Assembly: GCA_964019135.1 (NCBI GenBank)
Contig: OZ025249.1
Location: forward strand, 19,431,088-19,495,087
Length of the DNA stretch: 64,000 nucleotides
Direction: 5' to 3'
From: Arenicola marina
Taxonomy: Eukaryota; Annelida; Polychaeta; Arenicolidae
A program made the translations under genes and the position numbers. Below the pieces are notes generated by a model. That model made no database searches, had not been told where the DNA came from, and worked only from the letters and a program-made list of their open reading frames with translations. Position 1 is the first letter of the stretch; every line of letters begins with the position of its first letter. This document shows positions 37,701 through 49,700 of this stretch, piece after piece.

Positions 37701-40700
37701 CGATGGCCGGTTGTAAACAAATTGAGAGGGTATATGTTCATGTCTTCGGCGATTTATTTATACCTATGTTATATCTTGGTCCTGTTTAATAATAATCCTT
37801 AAATGCAGTGGTATATTTTATACTTATGTCTGATCCAGAAATCGGTACAAGACAAAGCAAACAGCAGAATAAAATAACATCCCTATGTAACTAAGTGACG
37901 TCACTTCCGATGTCCTTACGCGGTGTCGCTTCAGATATCGTAACTCAGTGACGTGACACTTTATCTGTGTCCTTGTTGTTCCAGGTGTTTCTACAGAAGT
38001 ACGGTTACATCGAGCAATCCTGGTCGGCGGGATCCCTGGGGCCACGTGGTCTCAAGAGCGATGACGTCTTTGTCGAGGGTTTGAGACAGTACCAGCGAGA
38101 CATGGGCCTCGGGCGGTCAGGTAGGAGTCCAGTGGGGAGGGAGGGAGGGGCAGGGGGGTACCAGCGAGACATGGGCCTCGGGCGGTCAGGTAAGAATCCA
38201 GTGGGGAGGGAGGGGGAGCGGGGTACCAGCGAGACATGGGCCTCGGGCGGTCAGGTAAGAATCCAGTGGGGAGGGAGGGGGAGGGGGTACCAGCGAGACA
38301 AGGGCCTCGGGCAGTCAGGTAGGAGTCCAGTGGGGAGGGAGGGGCAGGGGGGTACCAGCGAGACAAAGGGTCTCGGGCAGTCAGATAGGAGTCCAGTTGG
38401 GGAGGGTGGGGGAGGGGGGTACCAGCGAGACATGGGCCTCGGGCGGTCAGGTAGGAGTCCAGTGGGGGAGGGTGGGGGAGGGGGGTACCAGCGAGACATG
38501 GGCCTCGGGCGGTCAGGTAGGAGTCCAGTGGGGAGGGAGGGAGGGGCAGGGGGGTACCAGCGAGACATGGGCCTCGGGCGGTCAGGTAAGAATCCAGTGG
38601 GGAGGGAGGGGGAGGGGGGTACCAGCGAGACATGGGCCTCGGGCGGTCAGGTAAGAATCCAGTGGGGAGGGAGGGGGAGGGGGTACCAGCGAGACATGGG
38701 CCTCGGGCAGTCAGGTAGGAGTCCAGTGGGGAGGGAGGGGCAGGGGGGTACCAGCGAGACAAAGGGTCTCGGGCAGTCAGATAGGAGTCCAGTTGGGGAG
38801 GGTGGGGGAGGGGGGTACCAGCGAGACATGGGCCTCGGGCGGTCAGGTAGGAGTCCAGTGGGGAGGGAGCGGCAGGGGGGTACCAGCGAGACATGGGCCT
38901 CGGGCGGTCAGGTAGGAGTCCAGTGGGGAGGGTGGGGAAGGGGGTACCAGCGAGACATGGGCCTCGGGCAGTCAGATAGGAGTCCAGTTGGGGAGGGTGG
39001 GGGAGGGGGGTACCAGCGAGACATGGGCCTCGGGCAGTCAGATTGGAGTCCAGTGGGGAGGGTGGGGAAGGGGGTACCAGCGAGACAAGGGCCTCGGGCA
39101 GTCAGATAGGAGTCCAATTGGGGAGGGTGGGGGAGGGGGGTACCAGCGAGACATGGGCCTCGGGCGGTCAGGTAGGAGTCCAGTCGGGAGGGAGGGGCAG
39201 GGGGGTACCAGCGAGACAAGGGTCTCGGGCAGTCAGATAGGAGTCCAGTTGGGGAGGGTGGGGGAGGGGGGTACCAGCGAGACATGGGCCTCGGGCAGTC
39301 AGATAGGAGTCCAGTTGGGGAGGGTGGGGAAGGGGGGTACCAGCGAGACATGGGCCTCGGGCAGTCAGATAGGAGTCCAGTTGGGGAGGGTGGGGGAGGG
39401 GGGTACCAGCGAGACAAGGGCCTCGGGCAGTCAGATAGGAGTCCAGTGGGGAGGGTGGGGAAGGGGGTACCAGCGAGACAAAGGGCCTCGGGCAGTCAGA
39501 TAGGAGTCCAGTTGGGGAGGGTGGGGGAGGGGGGTACCAGCGAGACAAGGGCCTCGGGCAGTCAGATAAGAATCCAGTGGGGAGAGTGGGGGAGTGGGGT
39601 ACCAGCGAGACATGGGCCTCGGGCAGTCAGATAGGAGTCCAGTTGGGTCGGGTGGGGGAAGGGGGTACCATCGAGACAAGGGCCTCGGGCAGTCAGATAG
39701 GAGTCTAGTTGGGGAGAGTAGGGGAGGGGGGTACCAGCGAGACAAGGGCCTCGGGCAGTCAGATAGGAGTCCAGTGGGGAGGGTGGGGGAGGGGGGTACC
39801 AGCGAGACATGGGCCTCGGGCGGTCAGGTAGGAGTCCAGTGGGGAGGGTGAGGGGGGGGGGGTACCAGCGAGACATGGGCCTCGGGCAGTCAGGTAGTAG
39901 TCCAGCGGGGAGGGTGGGGGGGGGGTACCAGCGAGACATGGGCCTCGGGCAGTCAGGTAGGAGTCTAGTGGGGAGGGTGGGGGAAAGGGGTAGACATGGG
40001 CCTAGGGCGGTCAGGTAGGAGTCCAGTGGGGAGGGTGGGGGAGAGGGGTACCAGCGAGACAAGGGCCTCGGGCGGTCAGGTAGGAGTCCAATGGGGAGGG
40101 TGGGGGAGGGGGATACCAGCGAGACATTGGCCTCGGGCAGTCAGGTAGGAGTCCAGCGGGGAGGGTGGGGGGGGGGGGTACCAGCGAGACATGGGCCTCG
40201 GGCAGTCAGGTAGGCGTCTAGTGGGGAGGGTGGGTGAGAGGGGTAGACATGGGCCTCGGGCAGTCAGGTAGGGGGCGGCGTCCAGAGGGGAGGGAGGGGG
40301 GAGTGGGGTACCAGCGAGACATGGGTCTCGGTCAGTCAGGTAGGGGGCGGCGACTGGACCCCGGTGGCCCAGCGGGGCACTCTCGGATGTCGGTCATTAC
40401 ACGTGTTGAGGCCGGAGGAAAGCAGGGTGATGGGGTCAAGTGCCACATGGTTTCCATAGCAGTCAGCGGGGAGTCATGCAGGGACAACAAATTCGAGGGA
40501 AACATTACAATACATATATTTATGAGGTGATCGCAGTATTTGACTGTAAGAATATTTTAGCTTACAGTACCAGGAAAAGGTTGCAGCTGCTCCCAGACAA
40601 TGCCCACCCTGGTGGTCGTGGCATGGCTGACCCACATGGACATGTCTGAGAGGCAGTCCGTGTGGGGTTTATACAAAGGAGAGTCCGGGCGAGATTGGTC

Positions 40701-43700
40701 CGTGGGGGCCGGGGAGAAGAGGGTGGGGGTGGGGGGGGGGGGGATTCCGCGCCCACGTTTGTGGTTGTTAATACTGACCTGCCTATGTCAGTGCTGCGTC
40801 GACCTCGCCTATAGAATATATTTGTTTTTTTCGGTGACGCTGTGGCAATTTCTTCTTCATTACCATTTTCACTAGCATGTGTTTAACTCGTAATCCAACG
40901 TAATTTATGAAATACACTAACTGAACTAAAGATGGGGCTAAATTAAGACACGGTAAACAGTGTATGTAGCCTAAACATGAGCGCTCCCCATCAACCCAAT
41001 AAATATTTCCTTCATTGAATTAAATTTCTTTGTGTATTACTCATACAACTATGACTCAATTATACAAGCGTAACTCAGAATGTATCAAATTATTAATGCT
41101 ACTAATGTCAAAGATATTAGTAAGCCTACTAATATCTTTGCTAGTGTTATGGGATCGCCGTATGTCCTTGACCCTGCTAAACTCCACTGCTCCCAACAGC
41201 AGTGTCACCACCCAAATGGGAAGCAGTTCTTTTTCCTCTGCCTTCCGGTCAGCATTGACAAGAACGTCAGAATCGACAACAATTAACACACGTTGGTGTC
41301 TCTGTCCTGTGTTAGTCTGTCGGGACGTGGTGCACGCATAAAGTGCGTGTCAGAAGTGTCTGGATAGATACTCATACATCATGCTTACCATGACCTTGGC
41401 ACTTGGTTGTGCGCTCGGGCGATGAAAGCAAACACTCCGCGGTGTTGTGACACGTGGTCCGACCACGTCACGTGGTCTGACCACGTGGTCGGACCACGTC
41501 CTCGCTCCAGTGCCGTGTTGCGGGAAATACACATATTGAGTAGGAGACCAAGTCTGCCTTGGGCCATTTCTATAAGATTTAATGGCTAGGTCACATTTAT
41601 GACTACGGGTCAGGGTAACTGGGAGCCCCAGACTGGACGTTAACTGGATCCAGGAAAGCCAAATGCCAGACTCAGGGTTCGAATGCGGGTCTATTGATTT
41701 ATAACATAAATCTGAGTTTCTGTGTTTAGTGAGTCTCACCTCTATACTTCAACATATGCCTGTATATATCGCTTAAGTCCCGTTCTCAACGTGCAAATTT
41801 CTATAACTGGCCAGGGATAGAACCCCCTTTCACAAACATATAGATTGTGTTCACCTAGCTGCAATACCATATTGTGTTTAACACAAGATTACACAACCAG
41901 GCTGTGGTAAATCATATACGTATATTGTGGCCATAACTCTTGTATCTTCCAGGCAGTCTCGACCTGGATACGCAGAGCATGATGGGAAGACCGCGTTGTG
42001 GTATGGGAAATGACGTCACGGTTAACGTCCAGCCAATGAGCAGTCGCGCCAAGAGATATGTGATCGGTATGTTATGTTGAGGTGCTGTTGGCACGCTGGT
42101 ATAATCTTGAACCAAATTCGAGCAGCGATTGAACGAATGAGATTATAATGAAATTACGTTTTTGCTGTCGAGTCACTATGTGGCCATATCGTGGCCTGCA
42201 TATAAAGGTTTTTTTTTTCATTATCTCAAGTAAATATTGTCACATGCTAAAGGGAAGAATCGTGTGCCTTTGCAGTGTGAATAATACGCTAACTTAGTTA
42301 TATTTGCTTTCACAGATCAAGCGTGGGATCGACTTGAGTTGACGTACGCATTGATAAATAACAGTCCCTTTTTGCCACGAAGTGTAGTTGAAGAAGCCAT
42401 TGCAAAAGCATTCCAGGTTAGTCAATGTTGAGGAGTTGATATTACTTGTTGATATGTTTATTTGATATATTTAAAATCGTTTCAGTCATTAATATTACTC
42501 GTGGTGAACTTGTACAGTCGAGCTGTTTTTGTTCACGTTACACAAGCACACGTTCTAAGCCATTTGGCGTAGCGCCACGCGTACAGAGTCGAGGATATCG
42601 ACCGAATTACATAATGACAGTAGGTACACATATTTCTTTACAAATATCATGCCACAAATTTTTAACTTTTAAAATATTATGGCATGATGTGAAGATGACA
42701 CGATATTGCTACCCCCCCCCCCCCACACACACACACCCCCACCACGCAGGCCTGGGAAGGGGTCTCGCCCTTACGCTTCAACAAGCCGGTAGCTGGCGCC
42801 ACTGCAGACATTGAGCTACAGTTTGCCTACGTGGACGGCCCCGGAGAGACGCTGGCCTACGCCTATTACCCTAAGGATGGCGGAGATGCCTTCTTAGATG
42901 TACAAGAGTTTTGGACGTTCACGGATTCTTTCGGTAATTAGTAAAACAAATGTAGTAATATAAAACTTATGAATATGATCATGACGAGTGCTACAGATTG
43001 ATGCTCGTAGGCTGAATAAAATAGCCTAACGCTGTGTAAAAGGAACTGTTATTATAATAAGAACCTAAAACTCATCGCAGAATAAGACCTGTGGGCACCC
43101 GTGACGATATTAGCTGTTCCTGCATTTATCGATCTCGTCATCGTTTTAGCGAAATAAATAAATAAATTGCCTTGATAAAAATGCAGCTTTCGATATCGAT
43201 TTGTACTTCAGCCATGTGTGTTTTTGCTTGCTACAGGTGTCAATATGCTGATGGTGCTAGTACATGAGATTGGCCACTGCCTTGGGATGGGACATACAGA
43301 TGTACAGGACGCCATAATGTTCCCGACCTACATGGGTTACCAAGAAAACTTCGCCTTCCATATGGATGATATACAAGGCATACAGGCTCTCTATGGTAGG
43401 CCGAGCAAAGTGTCATATTGGAGGTTTCTGTTCTTCAAAGTTCGGCGATGAATGTTTGAATTTCGCCACCCCATCGACCATCCAAGTCTCTGTGTAGCCT
43501 GTTCTGCCAAACTCAATACAACTCAATGACATGCTAAATAATTAGTCACACCTGCTATGCAGGTCCAAAAAAGTTCATAAGAGGGTAATGTAATGTTCGG
43601 GTATCATTTGAACATAGCACTCCCCCTCCCCCCCCCCCCCCCCCCTGCCCTATCCCTCTCTTTATCTCTGGTAATCTAGTCAGATATAAAGACTCTAAAC

Positions 43701-46700
43701 ACAGACTCTAAACACTGACAAAGACGGTTACCATGGTTACAGGAGAGCCGCCAGTGACTACCCCGACGGGACCCACGATCAGGACAACGCCACCCTGGGG
43801 GCCTAATACCGACCTGACCCCTGCTGGTCAGGGAACGCCCACTCCGTCCACCAGCGCCACCACCACTACGACTACCCCCGCCATGGCACCAGCCACCGCC
43901 AGCACCAGCACCAGCACCACAGCAGCTACCTCCACCAGCACCACACCCCCCACGGTGTGGGCGTTCTACACGACCCGGCCCGTCAGCGCGATGACCCCCG
44001 CGAGGTCCACCCCCGCTCCGGACACCACCCGGACCACCACAGCCGCACGCTTCTCCACCACTGAGGTCGCGGGGTCGTCGCCCTATGGGTCAAGGCCGGT
44101 CGCCTTCACAACCACATCGTACCCAGCCGCCCCCTCATTCTCCTCGTCATCACCATCCTCATCTCGACCTCCATTCGTGACAACGAGGGCACCACCAGAG
44201 TCTCTCTCCGGTCAGTTCGGGGGTTCCGCCCCGCCCGCCAACACCGACAGGGCGACTAAGGTACCCCTGAGGACCATCCTGCGGTCCTCCTCCCCCTCCA
44301 TTCCCGGCGGGCCCACCCCGGCGCCCACCGGGCCTACTACTACAGCGCCACCAGGCGGACGTACCACAACTACACGTGGGTCAGCAGGACGTGAATCTGT
44401 CTCCAGGACGACAGCGCATGCGTCGACTACTTGGAAATACACAAACAGGGCTGTCCTGCCAACGACTACGTCACCGCCTACGACATCGCAACATCCGCCA
44501 AAGAGTACAAAGAATGTGAATTCGGGGGGAAGGCCGCCGACAAAGGGCACAGCTGCCCCTAGCCCCATTTCAGGAGGGGGGCGCCCGCACTGGCCCACCA
44601 CCACGGCTAGAGTACCCGTACCACCGCGTCTTATTCAAGCGTACGCGGCCCAGCAAACTCTCGCATTACGTCATCAGTTTTGCGGTACCGATTCCATTGA
44701 CGCGATAACAGTCTACGGGAATCGAACCTACGTCTTCCAAGGTAAGACACATTTTTTTTAAAAGAGAAAAAACTAGCAATGCAATTCATAAAAATCCTGC
44801 GCAGTTGAAAATCTGTATTAAAAAGGCATTTCGCGTTACAATTCTGCGCACAAGTAGAATATTTTTCTATCAAGTATATTTGTCCAATGGCACCTGTTAC
44901 ACTGAGAGTTCCGCTTTTACATTTGGTGGTGTAAATATATTGTTTGATTAACAGAACCCCATGGTTTAAAACTGCCGGTGCTTTCTCGGTGACCCCCAGC
45001 AAGACATTTGTTTCCGCAATTAAACACTTTAAATCAAAATCTTTACTACACATTTACATTATGATCTATCATGTCAAGCTCCCACCGATGCTATGGGACG
45101 CCGGTTTCAATTTAAATATTATGAACACAAATTTAACTGCAGGAAAGACACTACACTACATCCTTGTTGTCGTCCAGCGTATCCACAAATGTGGGAGGCA
45201 TTGCCAACGATCATTGATACGGCTGCACTAATACTAATACACATAAACAATTTCTGGAAATCTTTTATGCATAAAATTATTATTTGGTTATACTTTATAT
45301 AAATCCATTTGGCCCCACCCCTGTCTCTCAATAAATGGTCAGCTGGCCAGTTTTAGGGTCGTCTAGGTCATGCCAAATACTTGTCCCCCTCCCAATATCA
45401 AACCCTCTGTTAACGGCGCTGGATACATCTACTTGATGATAAGATAATGATGAACTATTACAACCGGATTCATAATCAGGATGTAAATTGCTCATGTATA
45501 TGTAGTACATGGATATATGATGAGCGCTTGTACAGTTAGGCTGGGTTACTTCATTATAAATCCGATTCTCGTTCAACTGGGGCCTTAGCCCCCACGTCAG
45601 CCGAACCTCCCCAGCCCTGCTACCCCCTGCCCGGCCCCTCCCTCCCGTCACTTCCCCAGCATGGCACCCTCCGCATGAAGCTAGATAAAATCACCACTAA
45701 TTACTATACGTGGCTATTATCGACGATTGCAGTTTGTGTGTCGGATATATATGGTCAAAATATGTGCATATGCGACCAATCACCATGTCCGGTGCGGATC
45801 CAAGAATTTGAAAAGGGAGGGGTCAACTGAAAACTTGCGACCGGGGGAGAGGGGATGGAGCTCTGAACAAAATTGCCACTGGGCGGTCCACCAATTTGTT
45901 TACGACTGTAAGCGGGGAGGAGGGGGGGGGGGGGGTGGGGGGGAGGGGTAGCCTTATCAGATGGCCATAACTTTGCATTAAAAAACGGCATTCTTCTTAA
46001 AGAATGGGGTGTCTGGACCCCAGGGCATTCCCCACCCTACCCTTGCCTGGCACGCCTATGGTCTGTATAAACAGGATGCGTATGGCCATTGAACGCCGCG
46101 GTCAGTGTCCAGGCCCAGTTCCCTATGTACGGCCCAGGGGTCGACCCACATCTTGGTTGTTGAGGATAGGAGTGGGTGCTGGTGTGTGTGCGTGTGTGGG
46201 GGGGGAGGGGGGGTCTGTCTGTCAGCCCATGCCGGATCAACCTTTATATACACATTCCAATTCCACACTAAAACAAAACGAGATTTTATTTAGACTAGAT
46301 TTCTCTGAAATAAAATGGACTTTCTGTACCATTTCTTGTGGCTACTTAACATACAGAATATCAAGTAAACCCATTTATGTCGTACATTGGTCTACATTAG
46401 TGTTATCATATGTATAGGATTAGTTCCTGTTTTAATTACAGGCAATTTGTATGCTCTACTGGATCAGGGTGGTATCGCCCCCGGATTCCCACATAGGATC
46501 CAGGATGACTGGCCGGACCTTCCGGACGACCTTGACGCAGCTACGACTAAGGTGTTGGAAGGGGTGCCGACTTTGCTGCTGTTTAAGGTATACAAAATGT
46601 ATATATAAACAAACACATATAGCAGCACCAAGTGATGTCATGTACCGCATCAGCCTGCCCGTCGGTCTACATATAGGATAAAGTCATGTTTGATCAACGG

Positions 46701-49700
46701 ATAAACTAAATACTGGGTGTGTGTGTATATATATATATGTCGTCAAGTATGTGATTCATTCTGCCGTGTGTATGTGGTCTGTTCCCTCAGTGTTGTATGA
46801 CTATATCGCGATCATTGTAACATGCGCGGAGCGTGTCACTGGGTTCCTTGTCAGTAACTACAAAATTTAAGTATGATTCATATGTTTAATCGTATGTCAG
46901 GATTCACGTATCCTATGACTAATAATTGTTGATGGAAAGGCCGTTAATTAACGTCGTGACTCGCTCTTGGTATATATTCAGGGCGGGCACGTGTGGGGTT
47001 ACCAGGACAATGGCCGGTCGCCGCATCCGGGCCTGTTACCAGGCCAACCCCAGATGATATCCGCCATGTTCTCTGGCGTCCCAAATGACTTGGATGCTGT
47101 TATAGCAGGGGACGAGTCACACTCCACGTGCTTCCTGAAAGGTGAACCACAGCTCTGTTATATCGTAGAGAACTCCAAATCCCAATGTATGTACTAATAG
47201 TGAACTTGATAATACGATTGATAACCTTGCCTAGTGACGACCAATCACCATGTCCGTTCCATATAGTTACGACCAATCACCATGTCCGTTCCAGTAGTTA
47301 TGTCCAATCGCCATGTTCGTTCCATATAGTTACGACCAATCACCATGTTCGTTCCATATAGTTACGACCAATCACCATGTCCGTTCCACATAGTTACGAC
47401 CAATCACCATGTCCGTTCCATTAGTTACGACCAATCACCATGTCCGTTCCACATAGTTACGACCAATCACCATGTCCGTTCCATTAGTTACGACCAATCG
47501 CCATGTCCGTTCCATATAGTTACGACCAATCACCGTGTCAGTTCCATATAGTTACGACCAATCACCATGTCCGTTCCACATAGTTACGACCAATCACCAT
47601 GTCTGTTCCATTTGTTACGACCAATCGCCATGTCCGTTCCATATAGTTACGACCAATCACCGTGTCAGTTCCATATAGTTACGACCAATCACCATGTCCG
47701 TTCCACATAGTTACGACCAATCACCATGTCTGTTCCTTTAGTTACGACCAATCGCCATGTCCGTTCCATATAGTTACGACCAATCACCGTGTCAGTTCCA
47801 TATAGTTACGACCAGTCATATTCGTTTCATTAGTTATGACCAAAGACCCTGTCCGTTCCATATAGTTACGACCAATCACCATGTCCGTTCCACATAGTTA
47901 CGACCAATCACCATGTCCGTTCCATTAGTTACGACCAATCGCCATGTCCGTTCCATATAGTTACGACCAATCACCGTGTCAGTTCCATATAGTTACGACC
48001 AATCACCATGTCCGTTCCACATAGTTACGACCAATCACCATGTCTGTTCCATTAGTTACGACCAATCGCCATGTCCGTTCCATATAGTTACGACCAATCA
48101 CCGTGTCAGTTCCATATAGTTACGACCAATCACCATGTCCGTTCCACATAGTTACGACCAATCACCATGTCTGTTCCTTTAGTTACGACCAATCGCCATG
48201 TCCGTTCCATATAGTTACGACCAATCACCGTGTCAGTTCCATATAGTTACGACCAGTCATATTCGTTTCATTAGTTATGACCAAAGACCCTGTCCGTTCA
48301 TATAGTTACGACCAATCACCATGTCAGTTCCATATATTTACGACCAATCACCATGTCCGTTCCATTACTGATAACCAATCATGACGTCCGCTTCACGTTC
48401 CTCAGCTTCATGCACACCATGCCGATATGTGTAACGGCTCGCGACTGGTTACTTCAACAGATGGGGTCTGCCTTCATGAAAACAGCGGAGACAACATAGA
48501 ACCAGCGCCAGACAGCCAACTAAAGCAATTACCGTCCTTTGTCGTGAAGGACATTGACGCCGGCTTCCGCTCTGAGAGCGGGGACATGCATCTCTTCAGC
48601 GGGCCTAAGGCCCTTGTCCTGGATAAAACGGGTCAACTGGTAGGCCACGGCATGGGCTATGGAACATCTGTAGTCATCTGCTTTATAATGATCTGTAGTC
48701 ATCCGCTATACAATGATCTGTAGTCATTCGCTATGCAATCATCCGTACTCATCCGCTAGTAAATGATTGTAGTCATCCGCTATACAATGATCTGTAGTCA
48801 TTCGCTATGCAATCATCCGTACTCATCCGCTAGTAAATGATTGTAGTCATCCGCTATACAATGATCTGTAGTCATTCGCTATGCAATCATCCGTACTCAT
48901 CCGCTAGTAAATGATTGTAGTCATCCGCTATGCAATGATCTGTAGTCATTCGCTATGCAATCATCCGTACTCATCCGCTAGTAAATGATTGTAGTCATCC
49001 GCTATACAATGATCTGTAGTCATTCGCTATGCAATCATCCGTACTCATCCGCTAGTAAATGATTGTAGTCATCCGCTATACAATGATCTGTAGTCATTCG
49101 CTATGCAATCATCCGTACTCATCCGCTAGTAAATGATTGTAGTCATCCGCTATACAATGATCTGTAGTCATCCGCTATACAATGATCTGGAGTCATCCGC
49201 TGTACAATGATCTGTAGTCATCCGTTATACAATGATCTGTAGTCATCCGCTATACAATGATCAGTAGTCATCCGCTGTACAATGATCTGTAGTCATCCGC
49301 TATACAATGATCTGTAGTCATCCGCTTTACAACGATATACAGTCATCCGCTTTACAATGATCTGTAGCCATCCGCTATACAATGATCTGTAGTCATCCGC
49401 TATACAAGGATCTGTAGTCATCCGCTATACAAGGATCTGTAGTCATCCGGTATACAATGATCTGTAGTCATCCGCTTTACAACGATATACAGTCATCCGC
49501 TTTACAATGATCTGTAGTCATCCGCTACACAATGATCTGTAGCCATCCGCTTTACAATGATCTGTAGTCATCCGCTACACAATGATCTGTAGTCATCGGC
49601 TATACATTGATCTGTAGTTATCCGCTATACAATGATCTGTAGTCATCCGCTGGACAATGATCTGTAGTCATCCGCTATGCAATGATCTGTAGTCATCCGC

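Larger units (their letters stand above)
34760..37984 (+). other. MMP-A intron 1
   Basis: A 3.2 kb intron with a SINE (35239), its amplified 5' end (35187), the 19-base GACGTCA array (35629), a CCAAACCAAACC-rich array (37434) and otherwise unique AT-rich sequence from 36570 to 37430 with no gene signal. Confidence 0.75.
40376..41952 (+). other. Rest of MMP-A intron 2
   Basis: Unique sequence with a G run near 40730, a perfect 14-base hairpin (41109-41140) and a cluster of palindromes built from ACGTGGTC (41451-41500). No gene signal is seen. The acceptor is TATCTTCCAG. Confidence 0.6.

Noticed and set aside
38052-40062. Pro-rich open frames on the minus strand
   Set aside because: Shadows of the splice-donor minisatellite.
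41590-41860. tRNA-like B-box strings (GGGTTCGAATGCGGG and, inverted, GGGATAGAACCCC)
   Set aside because: No matching A box at the right spacing and no similarity to the other SINEs in the window.
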